Below, one piece after another: positions 35,469-43,833 of a stretch of 56,424 nt of DNA (position 1 is the stretch's first letter; each line of letters opens with the position of its first letter). The translations under genes were made by a program, and so were the position numbers. The stretch is from an uncultured Bacteroidales bacterium (GTDB taxonomy: Bacteria; Bacteroidota; Bacteroidia; Bacteroidales; UBA932). The notes under the pieces were generated by a model that did no database searches, was not told where the DNA came from, and was given only the letters and a program-made list of their open reading frames with translations. The DNA lies in the NCBI GenBank assembly GCA_900320185.1, contig ONRD01000009.1, positions 1 to 56,424 on the forward strand. Reading direction: 5' to 3'.

Positions 35469-35476
35469 TACCTTTG
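35469..35476 (+). promoter_or_regulatory. -7 box TACCTTTG for the lipoprotein-exonuclease-rlmI operon
   Basis: TACCTTTG ends only 9 bases before the ATG at 35486, so the mRNA would have a leader of at most about 5 bases. Confidence 0.55.
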
Positions 35477-35485
35477 CACGTTACT

Positions 35486-36265
35486 ATGTTTGAAATTCCG
35501 ACAGCAGTGAAGAAAAGTTGTTCAGCATTGTTCATGGCAGCGCTCCTCCTCGGGGCCATCCTTTCATGCTCTCGGCGCGTAGAGACCGGATTTGATTCGC
35601 TTGAGCTGGTGGACGTCCTCGTCCGGGATTCCCTGCCCGTGTTGCAGCACAAGGCTGCCCGTGCCGGAAGCGCCGACGGGAAGATCATCCTGTTGGGCGA
35701 CGTGGAGACATTCCCCCGGCTCTGTGCCCTCATGAAGGAGGAAGATGCCTTTGACAACGTGGATGCGAAGGCGGTCCCAGATGGCCTGCCGGACTTCGCC
35801 GGAGAGACGATAGTTCCCCTGGTGGATTTCACCCAGTCGCCTTTCTCCGAGATGCTTTCCGGCAATGACGGCCCTCGGGCTTTGAAGGAACTAGCCGTCA
35901 GGCTGTCCCTGGCTGCGCTGGACTCTTCCCTCAACTGCAAGGTGCTCGTCATCTGTTCCCCTCTCATGGCCGAATACGGCGGAGACGACATAAGTGATTT
36001 CTATGAGAAGATCGGATGCAGCGTCCCCGTCATCTATTCCGCCGACACGACCGTCTCCCTGAGCAAGGAGTGTTTCATGACCATGAGGGAAAAGAACCTC
36101 TTTACCCATAATATCTCCTTCCCGGAGGTCCGGTATTACGAAATCCTCCCCACCGGCGACGGGCTGGACATGAAACTTGAGGAGTTGCCCACAGTGACCA
36201 CGATGGTGGAAGAGGCCCTTGCCACTCCGGATGCCGCCGTCAGCGACACTACTTTGGCAGAATAG
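35486..36265 (+). CDS. lipoprotein of unknown function
   Basis: A 259-residue protein with a signal peptide and lipobox ILSC (Cys28). It has no domain I can name. After the anchor comes an alternation of beta and helix (KIILLGDVETFPRLCALM, ETIVPLVDF, CKVLVICSPLMAEY, CSVPVIYSAD) that looks Rossmann-like, possibly a sugar-binding or receiver-like fold. The ATG at 35486 follows the promoter box so closely that the transcript is nearly leaderless. It heads an operon with the exonuclease (7-base gap) and the RlmI-like gene. Confidence 0.7.
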   Translation: MFEIPTAVKKSCSALFMAALLLGAILSCSRRVETGFDSLELVDVLVRDSLPVLQHKAARAGSADGKIILLGDVETFPRLCALMKEEDAFDNVDAKAVPDGLPDFAGETIVPLVDFTQSPFSEMLSGNDGPRALKELAVRLSLAALDSSLNCKVLVICSPLMAEYGGDDISDFYEKIGCSVPVIYSADTTVSLSKECFMTMREKNLFTHNISFPEVRYYEILPTGDGLDMKLEELPTVTTMVEEALATPDAAVSDTTLAE

Positions 36266-36272
36266 CGACTAT

Positions 36273-36938
36273 ATGTACCGTATAAGCATAGCTCCAGAAG
36301 AGATAGAACAACTCGAGCCCGAGACTTTTCCCGGGACGGTCAAGGTAATCAACGGCACGGGGCTTGAGTTCCTCAAGGCCGTTTCATACCTTAAAAGACA
36401 GAAGGTGATCGGATTCGACACCGAGTCCCGGCCTTGTTTCTCGCCTGACCAGCCGAAATACGGGGTCTCGCTTCTCCAGCTTTCCGGGAAAGAAAAGGCT
36501 TTCCTTTTCAGGATCAAGCTGATGGGGGGCATCCCACCGTCGCTGCGACGTATCCTTTCCAATGAGGACATCATCAAGGTTGGCGCAGCTGTGAACGACG
36601 ATGTCAGGGGGCTTGAGAAACACCATCACTTCGTCCCCGGAGGATTCGTCGACCTTCAGAAAATGGTCTGGGAATATGGGATCAAGGACAAGAGCGTGAA
36701 GAAGATGGCCGCCATCATCCTGGGCGTCAGGATCTCCAAGTCCCAGCAGCTGTCGAACTGGGAGGCTGAGGAACTGTCGGAAGCCCAGCAGGCCTACGCC
36801 GCGACCGATGCCTGGATATGCCGTGAAATGTACCTTAAACTCCTTGATTCGCCGAAGAATCCGCTTACTCCGGAACAGATGATGCCCAATCCGCCGAAAA
36901 CATCCGCAAATGACAAAGATAATCTTAAAGAAAGGTAG
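36273..36938 (+). CDS. DEDDy 3'-5' exonuclease, RNase D-like
   Basis: A 221-residue single-domain exonuclease of the DnaQ/RNase D superfamily. Exo I is VIGFDTES, Exo II is KVGAAVNDDVRGL, and Exo III is YAATDAW with the Tyr of the DEDDy class. The HRDC domains of true RNase D are missing, so it resembles the small WRN-exonuclease-like proteins common in Bacteroidota. It may trim RNA or DNA 3' ends. The ATG at 36273 avoids overlap with the lipoprotein gene. Its last 29 bases overlap the start of the next gene in another frame. Confidence 0.88.
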   Translation: MYRISIAPEEIEQLEPETFPGTVKVINGTGLEFLKAVSYLKRQKVIGFDTESRPCFSPDQPKYGVSLLQLSGKEKAFLFRIKLMGGIPPSLRRILSNEDIIKVGAAVNDDVRGLEKHHHFVPGGFVDLQKMVWEYGIKDKSVKKMAAIILGVRISKSQQLSNWEAEELSEAQQAYAATDAWICREMYLKLLDSPKNPLTPEQMMPNPPKTSANDKDNLKER

Positions 36939-38109
36939 GGAAGAGTCACTCAAGAGATTCCATCCTTGGGTGTTCTCCGGTGCCATCGCCCAGGTCGTGG
37001 GGAATCCTTCGGAAGGCGATGTGGTAGGAGTCTTCTCCCACGAAGGGGAGTTCCTTGCCCATGGCCATTACCAGATAGGCTCGATCGCCGTGAGGGTACT
37101 CACTTTCGGAGGAGAGGATGTCATGTCTCCGGATTTCTGGAAGAATATGATATCACGTGCCCTGAAGGTCCGCACGGCGGCCGGACTGGCGGCTGAAGGC
37201 GGGAAAACCAACTGCTTCCGGCTTGTACATGGGGAGGGGGACTGCCTGCCCGGCCTGGTGATAGACTTCTACGACGGTGTCTGTGTCCTCCAGGCGCATT
37301 CCGCCGGGATGTTCAGGTCCAAGTCCGAGATTTGCGAGGCCCTGAAGGCAGTCTTCGGAGACCGTCTCAAGGCTGTCTACGACAAGAGTTCCGGCACAGC
37401 TCCCTTCAAGGCCGGCCTCGACCTTGTCGACGGCTACCTCTACAAGGCCCCATCCTTCAGCGATGACGAACAGGTCGTCCTCGAAAGCGGGAACAAGTAT
37501 TTCGTGAACTGGACGGAAGGCCAGAAGACGGGCTTCTTCCTCGACCAGCGTGAGAACCGTTCGCTCGTGGGGCGGTATTCCTCTGGACGCAATGTCCTCA
37601 ACCTGTTCTGCTACACGGGAGGCTTCTCCGTCAGTGCATTGTCAGGCGGAGCAGTCCATGTGGATTCCGTTGACAGCTCGGCGAAGGCCATTGCGATGGT
37701 CAGCCGGAACATGTCCCTGAACGGCTACGATGATTCGGTCCATTCGGAAATCTGCGCGGATGCCATCGAATGGCTTCGCAATGTCCCTGAAGACAAGTAT
37801 GACCTCATCATAGTCGATCCCCCGGCTTTCGCGAAGCACAGGGGCGCCCTCGGAAATGCGCTGCGGGCGTACCAGAGGCTCAATGCATCCGCTATTTCAA
37901 AAGTGGCTTCCGGTGGCCTGGTGTTCACTTTCAGCTGCTCCCAGGTAGTCGACAAGGAGGCCTTCGCCCTTGCCGTGTTCTCGGCAGCGGCTGCGACAGG
38001 CCGCCAGGTCCGTATCCTGGACCGGCTCAACCAGCCTGCGGACCATGCCGTGAACATCTACCATCCTGAAGGGGAATATCTCAAGGGGCTGCTGCTCTAT
38101 GTAGAGTAA
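36910..38109 (+). CDS. RlmI-like 23S rRNA cytosine-C5 methyltransferase
   Basis: A 399-residue class I SAM methyltransferase. The N-terminal PUA domain (about 1-80; RFHPWVFSGAI) binds RNA, and an EEHD-like middle part leads to the Rossmann domain (about 190-399). Marks are the lead-in FLDQRENR, motif I LNLFCYTGGFSV, the acidic VDSVDSS loop, and motif IV DLIIVDPPAFAK. A late FSCSQV holds the cysteine expected of m5C enzymes. This is the arrangement of RlmI, which makes m5C1962 in 23S rRNA. It overlaps the exonuclease gene by 29 bases and is followed by tRNA-Cys. Confidence 0.9.
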   Translation: MTKIILKKGREESLKRFHPWVFSGAIAQVVGNPSEGDVVGVFSHEGEFLAHGHYQIGSIAVRVLTFGGEDVMSPDFWKNMISRALKVRTAAGLAAEGGKTNCFRLVHGEGDCLPGLVIDFYDGVCVLQAHSAGMFRSKSEICEALKAVFGDRLKAVYDKSSGTAPFKAGLDLVDGYLYKAPSFSDDEQVVLESGNKYFVNWTEGQKTGFFLDQRENRSLVGRYSSGRNVLNLFCYTGGFSVSALSGGAVHVDSVDSSAKAIAMVSRNMSLNGYDDSVHSEICADAIEWLRNVPEDKYDLIIVDPPAFAKHRGALGNALRAYQRLNASAISKVASGGLVFTFSCSQVVDKEAFALAVFSAAAATGRQVRILDRLNQPADHAVNIYHPEGEYLKGLLLYVE

Positions 38110-38168
38110 GGATTCCACCGTCGGCTGAAGCTGCCTTCAAGAATATTTGCCGTTAAAATAAAAATAAC

Positions 38169-38176
38169 TATATTTG
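38169..38176 (+). promoter_or_regulatory. -7 box TATATTTG for tRNA-Cys
   Basis: TATATTTG followed by CAATCCC, with transcription expected near 38183, just 7 bases before the mature tRNA. The sequence TTTGCAATCCC recurs at the rRNA promoter (56284-56294). Confidence 0.65.
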
Positions 38177-38189
38177 CAATCCCAAACAA

Positions 38190-38260
38190 GGTGCTTTGGC
38201 CGAGTGGTTAGGCACAGGTCTGCAAAACCTGCTACAGCAGTTCGATTCTGCTAGGCACCT
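38190..38260 (+). tRNA. tRNA-Cys (GCA)
   Basis: A complete cloverleaf can be drawn. The acceptor GGTGCTT pairs with AGGCACC (38253-38259), with one T-G pair. The D stem is GCC/GGC, the anticodon stem CAGGT/ACCTG with loop CTGCAAA (anticodon GCA, 38222-38224), and the T stem AGCAG/CTGCT around TTCGATT. Discriminator is U at 38260. CCA is not encoded, so it must be added enzymatically. It has its own promoter and terminator. Confidence 0.96.
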
Positions 38261-38264
38261 CATG

Positions 38265-38302
38265 ATCGCCCCTGCAACTGTCTGTGGGGGCGATTGTTTT
38301 TT
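38265..38302 (+). terminator. terminator of tRNA-Cys
   Basis: ATCGCCCC pairs with GGGGCGAT around a loop, followed by TGTTTTTT, 5 bases after the tRNA 3' end. Confidence 0.85.
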
Positions 38303-38351
38303 CCAGTAGCCTAAGTCGATCATTCCACGGAGGATGGACCGGAAATGTCCT

Positions 38352-38390
38352 CTGGACCTGCAGGCGCTGTTTCCCCCTGGACCTGCAGGC
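38352..38390. repeat. short direct repeat with CCTGCAGG palindromes
   Basis: CTGGACCTGCAGGC occurs at 38352-38365 and 38377-38390, a 25-base period, with similar tails ending TTTCC. Each copy holds the 8-base palindrome CCTGCAGG. It could bind a dimeric regulator of the next operon or be chance. Confidence 0.5.
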
Positions 38391-38430
38391 AATGATTTCC
38401 ATGCCTGATGCGGGGGCGGGCATCCGTGGG

Positions 38431-38461
38431 TTTGTTATCATCTCAAAAATTCTTATATTTA
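38431..38461 (+). promoter_or_regulatory. promoter of the YqiA-like/NahK-like operon
   Basis: TTTG (38431-38434), exactly 19 bases, then TATATTTA (38454-38461), one base off the -7 consensus. The ATG at 38466 is 5 bases further on, so the transcript may be leaderless. Confidence 0.5.
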
Positions 38462-38465
38462 CGTT

Positions 38466-39458
38466 ATGGAACTTTACAGATTCGCGCGGCCGGAACTGTT
38501 CTCCGGCAAGAAAGTCATGTACGTCCATGGCTTTGCCTCCAGCGCGCAGTCAGGGACTGTCGGAAGGTTGTCGGTCCTGCTGCCGCACTCCAAGGTGATT
38601 GCCCGTGACCTCCCGGTAGAACCTGGTGAGGCGATCGCAATGCTCCGGGAGATGGCGGCGTCGGAACAGCCCGACCTGATAGTCGGGACTTCTATGGGTG
38701 GAATGCTTGCGGAGATGCTCTACGGATTTGACAGGATCCTCGTCAATCCGGCTTTCCAGATTGCGGATACGATCCTCAAGAACATAGGGCTAGGCAGGAA
38801 GGAGTTCCACAATCCGCGGACGGACGGCCAGACATCCTTCCTCGTGACCAAGACCCTGACGGAGCATTTCGCCTCTACGACGGCCCATTGCTTCGAAAAG
38901 GCCGCACAGGACAGGGACAGGGTTTTCGGGCTGTTCGGCATAAACGACCCCCTGGTCCATACTTTCGACCTGTTCAGGTCGCATTATCCCAATGCGATCA
39001 GGTTCGACGGAGAGCACCGTCTCAATGACGATGCCCTTGTCCATTCGCTCCTTCCTGTGATGCAATGGATCGACGACAGGCAGAACGGCGTTTCGCGCCG
39101 GGTGTTGTACATCAGCCTCGGGGACAGGATCGTCAACCACTCGAGCGGGATCCGGAAGGCCGTGGAGACCCTGTCCCGTTCCTACGACGTCAGGGTGGTT
39201 GCAGGAGTGCCGTACAACGAACCGGAAAGGTGTCCGGAGGTCTTCCGGTGGTGTGAAGGAAACATCGGCGTCCCGGTCTGGAACAGGGTCGTGGTCTCCA
39301 ACTCCAAGGACCTGCTGCTCGGGGACTATCTGGTCGACGCCGAACCGGAAGAAGGAGGCGGAAATGATTTCCCCGGCACCGTTCTCCGTTTCGGGGATGA
39401 CCCGTTCAGGACATGGGAGGATGTCCTCGTTTATTTTGACCGCTTGGGCGGACAATAG
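38466..39458 (+). CDS. YqiA-like hydrolase fused to degenerate NT5C-like domain
   Basis: A 330-residue two-domain protein. Residues 1-200 form a YqiA/YcfP-type alpha/beta hydrolase: VMYVHGFASS near 20 and the nucleophile elbow VGTSMGG near 75, with FDGEHRL probably giving the His. From about 211 the chain resembles the 5'(3')-deoxyribonucleotidase (NT5C) HAD family, clearest at VVVSNSKDLLLGDYLVDAEP and the FRTWEDVLVYF end. The expected DxD nucleophile block at its start reads YISLGDR, so the catalytic Asp seems to be lost and the domain may only bind ligand. It is the first gene of a forward operon with the NahK-like kinase (36-base gap). Confidence 0.75.
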   Translation: MELYRFARPELFSGKKVMYVHGFASSAQSGTVGRLSVLLPHSKVIARDLPVEPGEAIAMLREMAASEQPDLIVGTSMGGMLAEMLYGFDRILVNPAFQIADTILKNIGLGRKEFHNPRTDGQTSFLVTKTLTEHFASTTAHCFEKAAQDRDRVFGLFGINDPLVHTFDLFRSHYPNAIRFDGEHRLNDDALVHSLLPVMQWIDDRQNGVSRRVLYISLGDRIVNHSSGIRKAVETLSRSYDVRVVAGVPYNEPERCPEVFRWCEGNIGVPVWNRVVVSNSKDLLLGDYLVDAEPEEGGGNDFPGTVLRFGDDPFRTWEDVLVYFDRLGGQ

Positions 39459-39494
39459 TTTTTTTCTAACTTTAACCATCATTAGCATCAGGAT

Positions 39495-40607
39495 ATGGAA
39501 GATCTTGCACGAATCGCCGGACAATTCGAAATAGAAGGCCGGGTGGAGGAAGTCAGGCCCCTGGGCAACGGACTCATCAATGACACTTACAAGGTGGTCA
39601 CGTCGGGTGAAGGTCCGGACTATGTACTCCAGAGAATCAACAACGCCGTCTTCAAGGACGTGGACCTGCTTCAAGACAACATCGTCGCAGTGACGAGGCA
39701 CATCCGCAGGAAACTGGAGGCCGCAGGGGAGGCGGACATCGACCGGAAGGTCCTCAGGTTCATCCCATTGAAAAAGGAAAGCGGGGGAGCGAAGACTTAT
39801 CTGTGCGAAGACGGCCGGTACTGGCGGGTCTCGGTGTTCATAGACCGGGCCAGGACTTTCGAGACGGTGGATCCGGTGTATTCCGAATATGCGGGTGAGG
39901 CTTTCGGCCACTTCGAGGCGATGCTCGCCGACATCCCCGACACTCTCGGTGAGACCATTCCCGATTTCCACAACATGGAACTCCGCCTGCGGCAGCTTGT
40001 GGAGGCGGTGCGTGCTGACAAGGCCGGCAGGCTGCATCAGGATGAGAACACTCCGGGCAGGGAACTGCATTCCATCCTTTCGGAGATCGACCGCTACGGC
40101 GTCCAGATGTGCAGGGCGGAAAGGCTTCACCGCGAAGGAAAGCTTCCGAAGAGAATCTGCCACTGCGACACCAAGGTCAACAACATGATGTTCGACGAAG
40201 ACGGCAGCGTCCTGTGCGTGATAGACCTGGACACCGTGATGCCCAGCTATGTCTTCTCTGATTTCGGAGATTTCCTGAGGACTGCGGCCAATCCGGTCGC
40301 GGAGGACTCTCCCGAACTGGACAAGGTGGACTTCGACATGGACATCTTCAAGGCCTTCTCGAGAGGGTACATCCGCGGGACAAGGTTGTTCCTCACCCCA
40401 GTGGAGAGGGAGAACCTCCCCTATGCGGCCTGCCTGTTCCCTTTCATGCAGGCGGTCCGTTTCTTCGCCGACTACCTTAACGGCGACACATACTACAAGA
40501 TCTCCTACCCGGAGCATAACCTCGTCCGTACCCGGAACCAGATGAAACTGTTCGCTTCGGCGATGGAGAAGGTCCCTCTCATGCAAGACTTCCTTTGCAC
40601 TCTCTGA
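39495..40607 (+). CDS. NahK-like N-acetylhexosamine kinase (APH fold)
   Basis: A 370-residue kinase of the aminoglycoside-phosphotransferase fold, most like NahK, which phosphorylates GlcNAc or GalNAc at the anomeric carbon. Visible parts are the Gly-rich start PLGNGLINDTYKV, YVLQRIN with the ATP-site region, the catalytic loop ICHCDTKVNNMM, and the metal Asp in VIDLDTVMP with SDFGDFLR. In the host-glycan setting it would trap N-acetylhexosamines released by enzymes such as the GH20 protein. Choline or homoserine kinase activity is a weaker alternative. The unknown membrane protein starts 3 bases after its stop. Confidence 0.85.
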   Translation: MEDLARIAGQFEIEGRVEEVRPLGNGLINDTYKVVTSGEGPDYVLQRINNAVFKDVDLLQDNIVAVTRHIRRKLEAAGEADIDRKVLRFIPLKKESGGAKTYLCEDGRYWRVSVFIDRARTFETVDPVYSEYAGEAFGHFEAMLADIPDTLGETIPDFHNMELRLRQLVEAVRADKAGRLHQDENTPGRELHSILSEIDRYGVQMCRAERLHREGKLPKRICHCDTKVNNMMFDEDGSVLCVIDLDTVMPSYVFSDFGDFLRTAANPVAEDSPELDKVDFDMDIFKAFSRGYIRGTRLFLTPVERENLPYAACLFPFMQAVRFFADYLNGDTYYKISYPEHNLVRTRNQMKLFASAMEKVPLMQDFLCTL

Positions 40608-40610
40608 CAT

Positions 40611-42269
40611 ATGGAAAAACAATTGAAGGATTATTCCTACCCCTGCAGCGCAGACGGGCACGGCCTTGCCTATCCGGGCTTCTCCGTGGTCATGATGCAG
40701 ATATTCACCCTGGACTACACCCGGAAGTTCAAACTCCCCGAGGACATGGTCAAGTCCGGCTTCGTGACCAGGATCGAGAAGTCGATCGATTCGCAGATAT
40801 TCAAGATGCAGGATCCCTCCTCCATCCAGCGCTACAAACTGAAGGGCTTCGAGTTCGAGCTGCCACTTGAAGAGCCCTATCCGATAGTCATGAGCGGGCA
40901 CGTCTATGTCGAGATGTCCCTTCTCTTCGGCCACACTCTCTCCTTTACCTACCGTTTCCTGTTCGACGGCAACGCTTGCCGCCTTACCGATCCGGAAGAC
41001 CCGTCGAGGAGCGTGGCTGCGGCTACCGACCACCTGATCGCCCTTATGTCCACCCACCTCAGCGCCGAGCACTGGAGCCGCAACAGCGGTGATGAAGACA
41101 CGAACATCAATTATGAAGTCAAGGGGTTCAAGGTGTCGGGCCTGAACCTGGATGAAGAGGGAAACTTCATCCCTGATCCCGGGATTGAAATCTCCCTGGA
41201 CGGAGACGGACGCGTCTTCGACATGATCAGCCATCGCTACAAGGTGTTCGTGAAGGACCACTGTACGGAGTTCAACGCCAAATACAGCCGCGAGGAAGTG
41301 GTCCGTTTCAAGGAGCGCAAGGAAAGGAGGGACAAGTCTTCGGCCGACCTCCACTATGCCATGGTCGACCTGTGGGAGAACATCCAGCATCCTTGCGAAG
41401 AAGGAGACCTTTTCGCCAAGGACCATGTCCCTCATCTTTCGGAAGCCCAGATCGTCGACCACATCAGGGACTACCACAAGGCGGAACTGATCGGGCTCAT
41501 GACGCTTTACCCCGGCGAATGGCCCTACCGTGACGACGAAGCCTACGACGAAGTCTGCGGGGAGAACATAGCGATCGACACTGACGACCTTGTCCTCTGC
41601 AACAACAACATAGCGATGGTCCTGGGGACTTATGGCAGGCGCGGATCCGATTCTCCGGTCGACTGGGAGGAACATCTCAAGGAAAGGTCCGTCTACCATG
41701 TCTCCTGGCCGGAGTACCTCCTGATCCTGGAGATGATCCTCGCCAAGAAATATGTGATAGGTTTCGCCAACGAACAGCTCATAGACGCCACCCTGGATGT
41801 CGAGGGCAGGTCCTCCGAGGACATCATTGCGGACAATGCCGCCCTGAGCATGAGGCTTACGAGGCTCGAGATGCAGCTCGATGCTGTGAAGTACTCGAAA
41901 TTCATGTCCCACAAGGTTATGTTCGACAGGACGACCCGTCGCCTGGAGGTGGATGCGGACCTTGACCGGCTCCACTCGATGATGGAGTCTGTCGACAGCA
42001 GTCTCCACAACCTGAGCGACTACAAGTCCATGCGCAGCGGCGCTGTCCTGAATTTCATCCTTGCGATAATCTCGGTGGCATCTACCTTCGAACTGTTGTT
42101 CCAGAACTCCGAGATGCCCTTCCTGTCATTCTTCGGGATTGAGAACAGCCGCCTTGCGGCTACCCTCGTGTTCGTAGTGGCGGCGATAACCGTGTTTGCC
42201 ATACTGCTGATATTCTCGAATTACATCAAGAAGGCAATAGTCTGGTTCAAAAGATTCTTATTGAAATGA
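40611..42269 (+). CDS. C-terminally membrane-anchored protein of unknown function
   Basis: A 552-residue protein I cannot assign. A soluble, charged N-terminal part (1-about 430) is followed by a coiled-coil helix (about 425-475, with LRLTRLEMQLDAV and LDRLHSMMESVDSSLHNL). Two membrane helices follow near 478-497 and 516-538, and a short basic tail. An alpha/beta domain, a long helix and a C-terminal hairpin of two helices is the topology of CorA and of the RMND1/DUF155 group, but no GMN signature is present. It sits between the sugar kinase (3-base gap) and a GNAT enzyme whose ATG overlaps its TGA. Confidence 0.65.
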   Translation: MEKQLKDYSYPCSADGHGLAYPGFSVVMMQIFTLDYTRKFKLPEDMVKSGFVTRIEKSIDSQIFKMQDPSSIQRYKLKGFEFELPLEEPYPIVMSGHVYVEMSLLFGHTLSFTYRFLFDGNACRLTDPEDPSRSVAAATDHLIALMSTHLSAEHWSRNSGDEDTNINYEVKGFKVSGLNLDEEGNFIPDPGIEISLDGDGRVFDMISHRYKVFVKDHCTEFNAKYSREEVVRFKERKERRDKSSADLHYAMVDLWENIQHPCEEGDLFAKDHVPHLSEAQIVDHIRDYHKAELIGLMTLYPGEWPYRDDEAYDEVCGENIAIDTDDLVLCNNNIAMVLGTYGRRGSDSPVDWEEHLKERSVYHVSWPEYLLILEMILAKKYVIGFANEQLIDATLDVEGRSSEDIIADNAALSMRLTRLEMQLDAVKYSKFMSHKVMFDRTTRRLEVDADLDRLHSMMESVDSSLHNLSDYKSMRSGAVLNFILAIISVASTFELLFQNSEMPFLSFFGIENSRLAATLVFVVAAITVFAILLIFSNYIKKAIVWFKRFLLK

Positions 42270-42778
42270 TCGAAATCAAGAAGGCTCAGGCCGGGGACAG
42301 GGATGCCCTGGCGGATATCTTCCTCGGACATATTTCCGCGAACCCCGAATACATCTCCCATGGGGAGATACAGATGGGCGTCGGCGTAGGTGAATTCAGG
42401 GACGGACGGCTCTGCGCCCGGCCTTCAGACAATGCCCGGGAAATGTGGCTCAAGTACATAGACGCCCACATCTCGGACGAAGACTCGGCCCTGGTGCTCA
42501 AAGGAGTCAAGGAAGGACGGATCGTCGGGTTCTGCGTGGCCGATATCGAAGAGGACGGAGCCGATCCGTTCGGGATGGTATGCGACGTGCTGGTGACGGA
42601 AGCTTCCCGGGGTGAAGGCCTCGGAGGCACTCTCCTCGCCCGGGCGATAGAGTGGCTCAGGTCCAAGGGGATAAAGGACATCTATCTGGAATCCGGCCTC
42701 AACAACCATTCAGCCCACTCCTTCTTCGAGAAGCGTGGCTTCCATCACATTTCCCAGATATTCAAGCTGGAGGATTAG
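42266..42778 (+). CDS. GNAT family N-acetyltransferase
   Basis: A 170-residue acetyltransferase with the acetyl-CoA pyrophosphate loop EASRGEGLGGTLL (about 112-124), preceded by the beta-4 strand FGMVCDVLVT and followed by YLESGLNNHSAHSFFEKRGF, the usual GNAT C-terminal pattern. The substrate is unknown. Translational coupling (ATGA) to the membrane-anchored protein suggests they work together. It closes the operon and ends 4 bases inside the convergent oxidoreductase gene. Confidence 0.85.
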   Translation: MIEIKKAQAGDRDALADIFLGHISANPEYISHGEIQMGVGVGEFRDGRLCARPSDNAREMWLKYIDAHISDEDSALVLKGVKEGRIVGFCVADIEEDGADPFGMVCDVLVTEASRGEGLGGTLLARAIEWLRSKGIKDIYLESGLNNHSAHSFFEKRGFHHISQIFKLED

Positions 42779-43833
42779 TCTGAAGGGAATACTATCCCTC
42801 CCTGGCGGCGGATCTCGTCCATCACTGACGCTACGGCAAGTGAGTTCGAGAGACTGTTGTTCCTTGATTCGGTCCGTCCGGAGTCGATCACGTCGATGAA
42901 CTCGCGGAACTCGCAGAGGTACTCGTCAGGGTCGCAGGGGACGGTGATGTCCACTGCCCTGGGGCCTGAGACGCGTCCTGAGGTAGGTGCCCCGCGGCGC
43001 ACCAACTCCACCTGCCTGGTGATGTGTATCTGGTCCAGGGAGAGTATGCCCCCGTCGCAGGAAATCTCCGTGCGGAGGCGGGAATCGGCGGTTTTTGAAT
43101 AAACGGCCGTAGCCGTCATGCCGTCGTAGTCGAATAGGACGCTGCCCTGGAGGTCGATGTCTTTCCATGTACCGGCGGCAGGTACCTTGCAAGTTGTCAG
43201 GCTGGCCTTCACTCCCTTTGGCTTTCCGAACAGGACGACCATCGGGTAGATGGGGTATATTCCTATGTCCATCAGGGCGCCTCCGGAGCATTCAGGATTG
43301 AATGAACTGGGTACGGGGGTGTCCTCCTCCCCGGCGATTATCCTTTTCAGGGAGTCGTACTTCGAGGAATACTGGCAGAAAAAACCTGCATAGTGCCTCG
43401 GTGCCCCGAGTTCCCTGACCTTCCGCTGGACGTTCAGGAAATTCGGACTGAGGGTGGAAATCATAGCCTCCATGAGGACGACTCCGTTCTTCCTGGCAGC
43501 GAGTGCCATTTCGCTTGCTTCCCGCAGGTTTGAGGCCAGGGGCTTTTCGCAGAGTACGTGCTTCCCGTGTGAAAGGCATAGGATGGAGAGGTCATGGTGG
43601 GTGTGGTTGGGTGTCCCGATGTAGATGGCGTCGATACCGGGGTCCGCAGCCATCGCGGATACATCCGTGTACACCTTGGGAATCCCGTGCTTAGAGGCGA
43701 AGGCACTTCCCCTTTCGGCATCCCTGGAGCAGACTGCGGCGGCTTCGAACCTGGGATCGAGCACCGCCCCCTTGAGGACCCAGTCGCTGATGCGTCCGGT
43801 CCCGATGATCCCGAACCTGAGCTTACGTGTCAT
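42775..43833 (-). CDS. Gfo/Idh/MocA family oxidoreductase
   Basis: A 352-residue NAD(P)-dependent oxidoreductase. The Rossmann start FGIIGTGRISDW, the IGTPNHTHHD segment and the family signature LCEKPLA with its catalytic lysine are present, followed by the C-terminal GFO_IDH beta-sheet domain (about 130-330). Members act on sugars, inositols or as dehydrogenating glycosidases; there is no signal peptide, so it is cytoplasmic. The substrate cannot be read from the sequence. It overlaps the upstream 202-residue gene by 4 bases (ATGA), so they form a two-gene operon. Confidence 0.9.
   Translation of the reverse strand: MTRKLRFGIIGTGRISDWVLKGAVLDPRFEAAAVCSRDAERGSAFASKHGIPKVYTDVSAMAADPGIDAIYIGTPNHTHHDLSILCLSHGKHVLCEKPLASNLREASEMALAARKNGVVLMEAMISTLSPNFLNVQRKVRELGAPRHYAGFFCQYSSKYDSLKRIIAGEEDTPVPSSFNPECSGGALMDIGIYPIYPMVVLFGKPKGVKASLTTCKVPAAGTWKDIDLQGSVLFDYDGMTATAVYSKTADSRLRTEISCDGGILSLDQIHITRQVELVRRGAPTSGRVSGPRAVDITVPCDPDEYLCEFREFIDVIDSGRTESRNNSLSNSLAVASVMDEIRRQGGIVFPSD

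Noticed and set aside
38352-38390. CRISPR array
   Set aside because: There are only two 14-base copies at a 25-base period, with no further repeats or cas genes in the window.
38790-42008. A 1072-codon open frame on the minus strand
   Set aside because: It lies wholly antisense to three well-supported genes (YqiA-like, NahK-like and the membrane-anchored protein). Its translation is low-complexity with no domain, and long antisense frames are expected at this G+C content.
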